Shown here: positions 1 through 7,126 of the stretch, one piece after another
How positions within the stretch are numbered: the stretch's first letter is position 1
Layout of the letters: the number at the start of each line of letters is the position of its first letter
Origin: Alphaproteobacteria bacterium
Lineage (GTDB): Bacteria; Pseudomonadota; Alphaproteobacteria; Rhodobacterales; Rhodobacteraceae
Assembly: GCA_003695135.1 (NCBI GenBank)
Contig: RFIR01000324.1
Location: 1-21,269 of the forward strand
Length of the DNA stretch: 21,269 nt
Reading direction: 5' to 3'
Notes under the pieces: model-generated
Database searches by the model: none
What the model was told of the DNA's origin: nothing
The model's input: only the letters and a program-made list of their open reading frames with translations
Program-made: the position numbers and the translations under genes

Positions 1-8
1 CCGCGCGC

Positions 9-22
9 TTGACATATGTCAT
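9..22. promoter_or_regulatory. FNR/NnrR-like operator upstream of apbE
   Basis: The sequence TTGAC-ATAT-GTCAT has the half-site spacing of FNR/CRP-superfamily operators (TTGAT-N4-ATCAA) and one mismatch from a perfect palindrome. It lies about 120 bases before the flavin transferase start at 141. Because the window begins here, it could equally serve a divergent gene to the left. The site is seen directly; the identity of the regulator is inference. Confidence 0.5.
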
Positions 23-140
23 GGTGACAACCCGGAGGCGCGCTAAGCGGAAAGCGATGATGCGGAGCGGAGAAGGCGCGCATGCGGAACTGGCGAGTTG
101 ACGGCGGCACCGGCATCGCCGCGGCGGTGGAAGCGCCACC

Positions 141-1088
141 ATGCCCGGGCTGAGCCGGCGCAGGTTTCTGGCGATCAGCGCCGCGGCCGTCGCGGTTGCC
201 CCGGGCGCCGAGGCGGCGACCGCATCCTGGCGCGGACAGGCGCTGGGCGCGCGCGCCTCGATCACGCTTGGCGGCGTGGGGCATGCGCGGGCCGAGGAGA
301 CCTTCGCCGCGGTCACCGCCGAGATCGAGCGGCTGGAGCGCATCTTCAGCCTTTACCGGCCCGAATCGGCGCTGTCGCGGCTCAACGCCGCCGGACGGCT
401 CGCCGCTCCGCCGGCCGAGCTGGTCGAAACTCTCGCGCTGTGTGACCGGTTGTTCGCCGCCACCGGCGGCGCGTTCGATCCCTCCATCCAGCCGCTCTGG
501 ACCGCCCTGGCTGGCGGACGGGATGGAAAGAACGCCAGACGGGCGGTGGGCTGGCCCGGCGTCCGGGTTTCGGCGGCAGAGATCGCCTTCCGGCAGCCGG
601 GCATGGCACTGACGCTCAATGGCGTTGCGCAGGGCTACATCACCGACGCGATCGCGCGCCTGCTGGTCGAACGGGGCTACCGGAACGTGCTGGTCGACAT
701 CGGCGAGCTCAGGGCGCTCGGCACGCACCACGGCACCCCCTGGGTCGCGGATGTCGCTGCGCCGGGCGGCCGGGCCGTCCGGCGCCTGACGTTGTCGGAC
801 CGCGCGCTGGCGGTTTCGGCCACCCTCGGGACGCTGCTCGACCGCCGGCGCGGCACCGGCCACATCCTCGATCCGCGCACCGGGTCCGGGCCGCCGCTGC
901 CGCGGCTGGTCGCGGTCTCGGCCCCCAGCGCGGTGCTCGCCGACGGGCTGTCCACCGGCTGCTGCCTGCTCTCCGGGGCCGAGGCCCGCCTTGCCGTGGC
1001 GGCTTTTCCGGGCGCGCGCCTCGAATGCCATCGGTCGTGGCGCCCCGGCGCCGGCGAGGCCGGACGCGCCCCCGGGGATCGCGCTTGA
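141..1088 (+). CDS. apbE: Tat-exported FAD:protein FMN transferase (ApbE/NosX-like)
   Basis: ApbE enzymes covalently attach FMN from FAD to a Thr/Ser of exported flavoproteins such as NosR, NqrC or RnfG. The 315-aa protein begins with a twin-arginine signal (SRRRFLAISAAAVAVAPG, residues 5-22), so it acts in the periplasm. Family motifs follow in order: LNGVAQGYITD (159-169), NVLVDIGE (182-189), HILDPRTG (241-248) and ADGLSTG (267-273). The length is normal for the family. The ATG at 141 is chosen because it places the Tat motif at the extreme N-terminus. The NosX subgroup serves NosR in N2O reducers, and the FNR-like box upstream fits anaerobic N-oxide respiration. However, no FMN-acceptor protein is visible in this window, so the client is unknown. 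The stop codon overlaps the next operator at 1085-1098. Confidence 0.88.
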   Translation: MPGLSRRRFLAISAAAVAVAPGAEAATASWRGQALGARASITLGGVGHARAEETFAAVTAEIERLERIFSLYRPESALSRLNAAGRLAAPPAELVETLALCDRLFAATGGAFDPSIQPLWTALAGGRDGKNARRAVGWPGVRVSAAEIAFRQPGMALTLNGVAQGYITDAIARLLVERGYRNVLVDIGELRALGTHHGTPWVADVAAPGGRAVRRLTLSDRALAVSATLGTLLDRRRGTGHILDPRTGSGPPLPRLVAVSAPSAVLADGLSTGCCLLSGAEARLAVAAFPGARLECHRSWRPGAGEAGRAPGDRA

Positions 1089-1098
1089 CTTTGGTCAA
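1085..1098 (+). promoter_or_regulatory. Perfect FNR/NnrR-type palindrome upstream of the heme-copper operon
   Basis: TTGAC-TTTG-GTCAA is a flawless 5-4-5 inverted repeat with the spacing of FNR/DNR/NnrR operators. Its centre is 1091.5. A class II activator bound at -41.5 would put the -10 hexamer at about 1121-1126, where TAGCGT is found, a partial match to TATAAT, and the transcript start near 1133. That leaves a leader of about 155 bases before the first gene at 1289. The TTGAC half-site, rather than TTGAT, is compatible with an NO-responsive NnrR/DNR regulator, but the regulator itself is not in the window. Confidence 0.7.
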
Positions 1099-1288
1099 GG
1101 TTCGTCCCTCGCCGCGGCTCTAGCGTCATGGCTGACGATCGCGGGTTCTCCTTGCGCGACATGAATGCCTCATCGCCTCCCGCTCGCTGGCACGTCTGAC
1201 GGCGGGGATGAGGAGAGGCCACATGCGGGGCCACGATCCCGAACCCGCGATGGCCGTACGCGCAAGGCAAAACAGGAAGGTGGAGGCG

Positions 1289-1471
1289 ATGACAAGTTCC
1301 GACAGCGACGAGACGAAACCGGACCCGGAGGCGGACGAGGCACAGGTGCCTGCCATGCAGCGGCTGCTCGACAACCCGTTCCTGCTGCTCTTTCTCGGCG
1401 TCACCGTCCCGGCGGTGCTCTACATCGTCTGGGGCGTGATGGAGGTGGCCTCGGTTCCGGTCGCGAACTGA
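1289..1471 (+). CDS. Small single-span membrane peptide, accessory subunit of the heme-copper reductase
   Basis: This 60-aa protein has an acidic N-terminus (residues 4-18) and one hydrophobic span (about 30-50) that ends VPVAN. The ATG at 1289 is preceded by a strong purine-rich ribosome site (AGGAAGGTGGAGG, 1274-1286); an open frame extends upstream to 1208, but that part looks like leader sequence. It sits 30 bases before subunit II, the position where small helices such as subunit IIa of ba3-type oxidases are encoded. I infer that it is a structural helix supplementing the two-helix-deficient subunit II. Sequence family cannot be assigned with certainty at this length. Confidence 0.68.
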   Translation: MTSSDSDETKPDPEADEAQVPAMQRLLDNPFLLLFLGVTVPAVLYIVWGVMEVASVPVAN

Positions 1472-1482
1472 GACCGGAACCG
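1452..1482 (+). other. Strong hairpin between the small peptide gene and subunit II
   Basis: Bases 1452-1462 and 1472-1482 are an 11-bp perfect inverted repeat (CGGTTCCGGTC paired with GACCGGAACCG) around a 9-base loop. The stem includes the last codons of the peptide gene, and the stop codon (1469-1471) lies in the loop. There is no U-tract, so it is not a standard terminator. It ends just before the subunit II ribosome site (AAGGAAAGG, about 1487-1495). It could act as an mRNA-processing or stability element, or set the ratio of the two proteins; the function is inference. Confidence 0.55.
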
Positions 1483-1501
1483 GACAAGGAAAGGCTGACA
1501 G

Positions 1502-2056
1502 ATGGCTATCAATCCTCCATCCAACCGGCTCTGGTGGAAAGAGCCGATCCATTCCGTCGAACTGGGCTGGATCATCGTGGCGTTCCTGTGGGGCCTGTTC
1601 ATGTTCTTCTTCATGATCGCCTGGCATTTCATCGGCGATCAGAACCTGTCGAACGAGACCTACCGGGTCACGCCCTCGGCCTATGAAGACAAGGTCGCCG
1701 CCTTCGCCGAGGAATACCAGAAGAAGGACGCCAACGGCGAGCCGGTCGAGGAAGACGGCGTGCCCGTGGTCGTTCCGCCCGAGGGCGGCGATGTCTACCT
1801 GCTGGCCCGTCTGTGGGAATTCTGGCCGATCCTGGAGCTGAAGAAGGGCGTCGCCTACCGGTTCCACCTGTCCTCGGCCGACTGGCAGCACGGATTCTCG
1901 CTCCAGCCCACGAACATCAACATCACCGTGCACCCGGGCTACGAGCACGTCTTCAAGCTGACACCGACCAGCAGCGGTGTCTTCGGCATCGTCTGCAACG
2001 AATATTGCGGGATCGGCCATCACACGATGACCGGCCGCATCCGCGTCGTCGAGTGA
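1502..2056 (+). CDS. Heme-copper reductase subunit II with CuA site (NorS-like)
   Basis: This 184-aa protein has one N-terminal membrane anchor (about 22-44) and a periplasmic cupredoxin domain. All CuA ligands are present: His130 (DWQHGFS), then Cys165, Glu167 (backbone), Cys169, His173 and Met176 in CNEYCGIGHHTM. The single anchor and short length match B-family (ba3-like) subunit II proteins rather than the two-helix A-family form. CuA accepts electrons from a periplasmic cytochrome c or cupredoxin and passes them to subunit I. A 25-residue acidic insert (about 62-95) precedes the cupredoxin core. The stop is 13 bases before the subunit I start. Its role follows subunit I: NO reduction is favoured, O2 reduction is the alternative. 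AAGGAAAGG precedes the ATG. Confidence 0.9.
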   Translation: MAINPPSNRLWWKEPIHSVELGWIIVAFLWGLFMFFFMIAWHFIGDQNLSNETYRVTPSAYEDKVAAFAEEYQKKDANGEPVEEDGVPVVVPPEGGDVYLLARLWEFWPILELKKGVAYRFHLSSADWQHGFSLQPTNINITVHPGYEHVFKLTPTSSGVFGIVCNEYCGIGHHTMTGRIRVVE

Positions 2057-2069
2057 AGGAGCTGAGGCA

Positions 2070-3800
2070 ATGGCAAGCATAGATACCGGCGCGATCCCCT
2101 CGGCGGGCGTCGAAGCCAAATTCCGCATCTGCCGCTTCACCGGCCTTCGGGTCGAGGCCAATGCCGAGGCACTGATCAAGGTCAACGCGGTGACGGCGGT
2201 GATCTTCCTGCTGCTCGGCGGGCTCATGGGCCTCGGCGTGGCGCTGACCCGCTGGCCCGCGGTCCAGCTCCTGCCCGCCGAATGGTTCTATCTGGTGCTG
2301 ACCGGGCACGGGGCCAACGTGCTCTTGTTCTGGATCATCTTCTTCGAGGTCGCCGTGCTCTATTTCGCCGGCGCGATCCTGCTCGGCTCGCGGCTGGCGA
2401 CGCCGAAGCTCGCCTGGCTGGCCTGGGTACTGATGGTCGTCGGCGCGGTGATGGCCAACTATTCGGTGCTGCGCGGCGACAGCTCGGTGATGTTCACCTC
2501 CTACCCGCCGATGATGGCCTCGCACTGGTTCTATCTCTCGCTGATCATCTTCGCGGTCGGCGCGCTGCTGGCGGTGATCATCTTCTTCGCCACGCTGGTG
2601 GTGGCCAAGGCCGAGCGGACCTATGACGGCTCGGTGCCGCTGGTGACCTTCGGCGCGATCACGGCTGCAATCATCGCGGTGTTCACGCTCGCCTCGGGCG
2701 CGATCATCCTGATCCCGACCTGGCTGTGGTCGATCGGGCTGATCTCGGGCATCGATTCGCTGATGTACAAGGTCGTGTGGTGGGGCATGGGGCATTCCTC
2801 GCAGCAGATCAACGTCTCGGCCCATGTCGCGATCTGGTATGCCATCGCCGCGATGGTCGTTGGCGCCAAGCCGCTGAGCGAGAAGGTCAGCCGCACCGCC
2901 TTCCTGATGTACATCCTGTTCCTGCAGCTCGCCTCGGCGCACCACCTGCTGGCCGAGCCGGGGATGAGCTCGACCTGGAAGATCGTCAACACCTCCTACA
3001 TGATGTATCTCGCCGTGCTCGGCTCGCTCATCCACGGGCTGACCGTGCCCGGGGCGATCGAGGCGGCGCAGCGGCGCAACGGCTTCAACCGCGGCTGGTT
3101 CGAATGGCTGACCAAGGCGCCCTGGGGCCATCCGGCCTTCTCGGGCATGTTCCTCAGCCTGGTGATGTTCGGCTTCATCGGCGGCATCTCGGGCGTGGTG
3201 CTCGGCACCGAGCAGCTCAACGTGCTGATGCACAACACGCTCTATGTGCCGGGCCATTTCCACGGCACGGTGGTCGCGGGCACCACGCTGGCCTTCATGG
3301 CGGTGTGCTACCTGCTGGTGCCGCTCATGTTCGGGCGAGACATCATCTGGCCGACGCTGGCGAAATGGCAGCCCTATCTGTTCGGCTTCGGCGCCGGTGG
3401 CATCTCGCTGTTCATGATGGGGGCGGGCACGCTGGGCGTGGCCCGGCGGCACTGGGACATCTCGCTGACCGATGCGGCCCATGCCTACGAGTTTCCGGCG
3501 GCGGCCTATCTGATGATGGGCCTCAACGGGCTGGCGGCGATTCTCGCCGCGCTGGGCGGGGCGATCTTCATCATCGTCATCGTCGGCACCATTCTTGCCG
3601 GGCCGAAGCTGTCGGGACCCAATGCCAAGCTGACCTTCCCGCTGCACGATGCAAGCCGTCAGGCAGTGTCGGAATACGGCAGCGAGCGGCACCCGAAGCT
3701 ACACGGGACGGTCGTTCTGGTGACGATCTTCTTCGTGGCCTTCGCGCTCTACTACTTCGTGAACTGGAAGTACCTGTCCGAGCTCTGGCTCTTCAACTGA
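2070..3800 (+). CDS. B-family heme-copper subunit I lacking the active-site Tyr; probable NO reductase (NorY/sNOR-like)
   Basis: This is a 576-aa polytopic catalytic subunit with more than twelve hydrophobic segments. The histidine set is complete: His80 (TGHGANV, low-spin heme), His242, His291 and His292 (ASAHHLLAEPG, metal B), His396 (high-spin heme) and His398 (low-spin heme) in VPGHFHGT. Spacing closely follows Thermus ba3 oxidase (233 to 282 there, 242 to 291 here). Oxygen reductases of A and B families have H-x3-Y on helix VI, with the Tyr crosslinked to the metal-B His. Here it reads GHSSQQ, placing Gln246 at that position; cNOR has Glu there. Loss of the redox Tyr is hard to reconcile with O2 cleavage, so NO reduction to N2O is inferred. 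I recall the CuA-containing NorSY-SenC clusters of ammonia oxidisers as the closest described arrangement. An inactive or otherwise specialised oxidase is the alternative. Confidence 0.85.
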   Translation: MASIDTGAIPSAGVEAKFRICRFTGLRVEANAEALIKVNAVTAVIFLLLGGLMGLGVALTRWPAVQLLPAEWFYLVLTGHGANVLLFWIIFFEVAVLYFAGAILLGSRLATPKLAWLAWVLMVVGAVMANYSVLRGDSSVMFTSYPPMMASHWFYLSLIIFAVGALLAVIIFFATLVVAKAERTYDGSVPLVTFGAITAAIIAVFTLASGAIILIPTWLWSIGLISGIDSLMYKVVWWGMGHSSQQINVSAHVAIWYAIAAMVVGAKPLSEKVSRTAFLMYILFLQLASAHHLLAEPGMSSTWKIVNTSYMMYLAVLGSLIHGLTVPGAIEAAQRRNGFNRGWFEWLTKAPWGHPAFSGMFLSLVMFGFIGGISGVVLGTEQLNVLMHNTLYVPGHFHGTVVAGTTLAFMAVCYLLVPLMFGRDIIWPTLAKWQPYLFGFGAGGISLFMMGAGTLGVARRHWDISLTDAAHAYEFPAAAYLMMGLNGLAAILAALGGAIFIIVIVGTILAGPKLSGPNAKLTFPLHDASRQAVSEYGSERHPKLHGTVVLVTIFFVAFALYYFVNWKYLSELWLFN

Positions 3801-3825
3801 CCTTCAACACCGGAGGCCATGAGGC

Positions 3826-4707
3826 ATGACCGCCGCGCTGACCATGACCGCCTCGATCCTGAAGCTCAGGATAGGCTCCTTCGTCGCCCTCGCGGCGCTG
3901 GTGGGCATCCTGACGACCGGGAACGCGATGGGCTGGGTCGAGTCGGCGGTCTTCGCCCTCGCCGTGCTGGGCGCGTCCGGCGCGGCGGGGGCCTACAACC
4001 AGTATTACGAGCGCGATCTCGACCGGAAGATGGCGCGCACGGCCGGGCGGCCCTTCGCCCGCGGTACGCTCAAGCCCGGCGCGATCTGGCCTGCGAGCTT
4101 TCTGGCACTGCTGGCCGGCTCGCTGTTCATGGCCTGGTCGGTCGGCGGCACGCTGGCCACGCTTCTGGTGTTCTGCGGGGCGGCCACCTATGCCTGGGTC
4201 TATACCGTCTGGCTGAAACGGCGCAGCGTGTGGAATGTGGTGATCGGCGGGGCGGCGGGCAGCTTCTCGCTCCTGGCCGGCGCGGCCGCCGCCTCCGAGC
4301 CCTACGGGCCGGTGCTCGGCCCGGTGCCGATCCTGCTCTCGGTGGCGCTGTTTCTGTGGACCCCGCCGCATTTCTGGGCGCTTGCCGCGGCCCGGGGCGA
4401 GGATTACCGCCGCGCCGGCGTGCCCATGCTGCCGGTAGTCACCGAACATGCGCTGTGGGGACCGGTGATCTTCGGCCATGTGGTCGCGCTGGCGGCGATC
4501 TCGCTGCTGCCGCTCCTTTACGGCATGGGGCCGGTCTACGGCCTTTTCGCGCTGGTCGGGGGCGCGCATTTCGTCCATCAGAGCTGGCGGCTGATGCGCA
4601 GTGCCGAGCGCAAGGTCGCCATGGCCACGTTCCGCGCCTCGCTCCTGCAGTTCGCGCTCCTGAGCCTCGGCGTGTTTCTCGACAGGGCGGTGACGTGGGC
4701 GCTGTGA
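3826..4707 (+). CDS. ctaB: Protoheme IX farnesyltransferase (heme O synthase)
   Basis: This 293-aa UbiA-superfamily prenyltransferase transfers farnesyl to heme b, giving heme o in the membrane. The first Asp-rich region is clear, NQYYERDLDRKMARTAGRP (58-76), and the family motif LWTPPHFWALA lies at about 177-187. Seven to nine hydrophobic spans are visible. The ATG follows GGAGGCCATGAGG. It lies 25 bases after subunit I and overlaps the next gene. Its presence implies that the neighbouring reductase receives a farnesylated heme (o, or a after a heme A synthase acts elsewhere). That is unusual for cNOR/qNOR, which use heme b only, but expected of enzymes derived from B-family oxidases. It may be a second genomic copy dedicated to this complex. 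Confidence 0.93.
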   Translation: MTAALTMTASILKLRIGSFVALAALVGILTTGNAMGWVESAVFALAVLGASGAAGAYNQYYERDLDRKMARTAGRPFARGTLKPGAIWPASFLALLAGSLFMAWSVGGTLATLLVFCGAATYAWVYTVWLKRRSVWNVVIGGAAGSFSLLAGAAAASEPYGPVLGPVPILLSVALFLWTPPHFWALAAARGEDYRRAGVPMLPVVTEHALWGPVIFGHVVALAAISLLPLLYGMGPVYGLFALVGGAHFVHQSWRLMRSAERKVAMATFRASLLQFALLSLGVFLDRAVTWAL

Positions 4708-5531
4708 GCGGGATCGCCGCGCTTCTGGCCCTGCTGATAGCCGCGGCCCCGCCCGCGACGGCGGCGGCGGATCTCGCGCCCGAGATCGCCTATGAAAGGA
4801 GCCAGGCCGCGATCGGCAATCCCACGGGCGATCACATCCTGCGCGACCATCGCGGCCGCGAGCTGGCACTGGCCGATCTGCGCGGCAAGCCGCTGGTGGT
4901 CTCGCTGATCTACACCAGCTGCGGAACGGTCTGCCCGATCGTCACCGATCACCTGCGTGACATGGTCGCCGAGGCGCGCGCGCTGCTCGGCGAGGACAGC
5001 TTCCGCGTCCTGACCTTCGGCTTCGATGCCAGCGGCGACCGGCCCGGGCAGCTGGCCGGATTCGCCGCCACGCACCGGATCGCCGGTTTGAACGAATGGT
5101 ACATCGCCAGCGCCGACGCGGCGACGGTCGAGGCGTTCCTGAACGAGCTCGGCTTCTCGTTGCAGGAATCGGCGGGAGGGTTCGACCACCTGACCCAGAC
5201 GACCATCCTCGATGCCAGGGGCCGGGTCTACCGGCAGGTCTATGGCCAGACCTTCCCGCTGCCGGTCCTGCTGGAGCCGCTGAAGGATCTGGTGCTCGGG
5301 CGGACCACCCGCTCGCTGGCGCCGGCCGATCTGTGGGACCGGCTGACCTTCCTGTGCACGGTCTACAATCCGCTGACCGGCTCCTACCGCTTCGACTACA
5401 GCATCTTCTTCGGCATCTTCTTCGGTGGGCTGTCGCTGATCGGCATGGGCTGGATCATCCTGCGGCTGTGGCTCGAACGGCGGCGCGCGCTGCGCTCCGG
5501 CCGGACGCGACCGGCGACGGAGGCGCATTGA
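4704..5531 (+). CDS. Sco/SenC-type copper chaperone with extra C-terminal membrane anchor
   Basis: Sco proteins deliver copper to CuA of subunit II. The protein has a thioredoxin-like fold region with the copper-binding SCGTVCP (Cys73 and Cys77) and the distal ligand His162 (FDHLTQTT). The GTG at 4704 gives a 4-base GTGA overlap with the ctaB stop and a clean signal sequence (residues 4-22, ending ATAAA); a GTG at 4695 is the alternative. At 275 aa it is longer than a typical Sco because residues about 200-275 add a segment with one hydrophobic helix (233-256) and a basic tail. It would therefore be anchored at its C-terminus. It shares a TGATG junction with the next gene. Sco next to subunits I/II repeats the norSY-senC arrangement. 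Confidence 0.9.
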   Translation: MSGIAALLALLIAAAPPATAAADLAPEIAYERSQAAIGNPTGDHILRDHRGRELALADLRGKPLVVSLIYTSCGTVCPIVTDHLRDMVAEARALLGEDSFRVLTFGFDASGDRPGQLAGFAATHRIAGLNEWYIASADAATVEAFLNELGFSLQESAGGFDHLTQTTILDARGRVYRQVYGQTFPLPVLLEPLKDLVLGRTTRSLAPADLWDRLTFLCTVYNPLTGSYRFDYSIFFGIFFGGLSLIGMGWIILRLWLERRRALRSGRTRPATEAH

Positions 5532-7126
5532 TGGCAAGAGCGCGCGCCGCGCTGCGCCGCGGCTTCGATCGGGTCGAGCGCGGGCTCGACGCCGCCTTCG
5601 GCCCCGACTGGAACCCCATGGCGCAGCTGGGGCCGCTGGGCTGGTTCCTGTTCTGGATCGTGCTCGGCACCGGCATCTATCTCTTCATCTTCTTCGACAC
5701 CGGCGTGACCGAGGCCTATGGCTCGGTCCGATGGCTCTCGACCGACCACTGGTGGCATGCCGGGGTGACCCGCAGCCTGCACCGCTATGCCTCCGATCTG
5801 ATGGTGGTGGTGATGTTCACCCATCTCGTGCGCGAATGGGCCTTCGACCGCTATCGCGGCGCGCGGTGGTTTTCCTGGATCACCGGCGTGCCGGTGATCT
5901 GGTTCGTCTACCTCTCCGGCATCACCGGCTACTGGCTGGTTTGGGACCGGCTGGCGCAGTATGTGGCGACGATCAGCGCCGAGCTGCTGGACGCGGTCGG
6001 CATCTTCGGCGAGCCCATCGCGCGCAACTTCATGTCGCCGGCGCAGCTGTCGGACCGCTTCTTCACCCTGATGGTGTTCCTGCACATCGCCATTCCGCTG
6101 CTCCTGCTGCTGGCGATGTGGATCCACATCCAGCGCATCACCGCGGCACGGACCAACCCGCCCAGGGGGCTCGCTGCCATCATGCTCGGGGCGCTGATCG
6201 CGGTCGCACTGGTGCTGCCGGCGCCGCTGCAGGGGCCGGCCGACCTGGCCACCGTTCCGCAGCGTCTGGGGATCGACTGGCTGCTGCTCGGCCTCTACCC
6301 GGTGATCGAATCGGTACCCGCCGGCGTGATCTGGGCGGGCGCGGCGCTGTTCACGATCGGGCTGATCGGAATGCCGTGGCTGCCGCCGCGCCGCGACGGG
6401 CGCGCGGCCGAGGTCTTTCTGGATCACTGCAACGGCTGCGAACGCTGCGTGGCCGATTGCCCCTATGCCGCGGTCCGCCTTGCCCCGCGCAGCGACGGGG
6501 CGCCGTTCCGCTTCGAGGCGGTGGTCGACCCGAGCCGCTGCGTGGCCTGCGGCATCTGCATGGGGGCCTGTCCCTCCTCCTCGCCCTTCCGACGTTCGGG
6601 CGAGCTGATCACCGGCATCGACCTGCCCGACCAGCCGCTGGCCGCGCTGCGCGACGAGGTGATCGCCGCCGGGCGCGCCCTTGGCGACACGCCCGGGACT
6701 GGCCGCGTGCTGACGCTGGCCTGCGGCTGGGGTGCGGGCGCGGGCAGCACGGCGCCGGGACGGGTCGGCGTGCCCTGCGCCGCGATGGTGCCGCCGGCCA
6801 TGATCGACTTCATCATCAGCCGCGGCCTTGCCGATGGCGTGTGCATCGCCGGCTGTGCCGAACGCGAATGCCACAACCGTTTCGGCGTCGCCTGGACCGA
6901 GGCGCGCTTCGCCCGCACCCGCGACCCCTATCTGCGCGAGCGCGTGCCGCGCGAACGGGTGCTGACCGTCTGGGCCGGCCCGACCGAGACCGGGCGGCTG
7001 GGCGAGGAGCTCGACGCCTTTGCCCGGCGGCTGGCGGCGATGCCGCCCTATGAGCGGATCCGTCCCCTCGAGGATGCCGCGAACCGTGCCGCACCGCGGC
7101 GCCGACAGCGGAGCGTCGCGGGATGA
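5531..7126 (+). CDS. Fusion of di-heme cytochrome b, 2x[4Fe-4S] ferredoxin and MvhD-like domain
   Basis: The 531-aa protein has three parts. Residues about 35-285 form a cytochrome b membrane domain with paired heme ligands His84/His98 (HRYASDLMVVVMFTH) and His185/His199 (HIAIPLLLLLAMWIH), each H-x13-H as in bc1/b6f cytochrome b. Residues 300-347 carry two ferredoxin motifs (C300, C303, C306, C310; C337, C340, C343, C347). Residues 393-482 resemble MvhD, the small Fe-S subunit linking hydrogenase to heterodisulfide reductase, with Cys398, Cys416, Cys438, Cys442 and Cys447 (GCAERECH); the usual second Cys after Trp is Gly here. The ferredoxin and MvhD parts should face the cytoplasm. It starts at the TGATG overlap with the Sco gene. 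I infer a quinone-linked electron-transfer protein working with the reductase; direction, partner and function are unknown. Confidence 0.82.
   Translation: MARARAALRRGFDRVERGLDAAFGPDWNPMAQLGPLGWFLFWIVLGTGIYLFIFFDTGVTEAYGSVRWLSTDHWWHAGVTRSLHRYASDLMVVVMFTHLVREWAFDRYRGARWFSWITGVPVIWFVYLSGITGYWLVWDRLAQYVATISAELLDAVGIFGEPIARNFMSPAQLSDRFFTLMVFLHIAIPLLLLLAMWIHIQRITAARTNPPRGLAAIMLGALIAVALVLPAPLQGPADLATVPQRLGIDWLLLGLYPVIESVPAGVIWAGAALFTIGLIGMPWLPPRRDGRAAEVFLDHCNGCERCVADCPYAAVRLAPRSDGAPFRFEAVVDPSRCVACGICMGACPSSSPFRRSGELITGIDLPDQPLAALRDEVIAAGRALGDTPGTGRVLTLACGWGAGAGSTAPGRVGVPCAAMVPPAMIDFIISRGLADGVCIAGCAERECHNRFGVAWTEARFARTRDPYLRERVPRERVLTVWAGPTETGRLGEELDAFARRLAAMPPYERIRPLEDAANRAAPRRRQRSVAG

Noticed and set aside
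677..2227. A 516-codon minus-strand open frame opposite apbE and the CuA subunit
   Set aside because: It spans three real genes and the operator region, has no recognisable motifs, and is a mirror of GC-rich codon bias. The same applies to the long minus-strand frames at 1953-3692, 3793-4869 and 5396-6874.
2070..3800. Annotation as an ordinary cytochrome c oxidase or cbb3 oxidase subunit I
   Set aside because: cbb3 enzymes lack a CuA subunit and have a helix VII Tyr; no FixO/FixP-like cytochromes are present. A- and B-family oxidases need the helix VI Tyr, which is Gln246 here.
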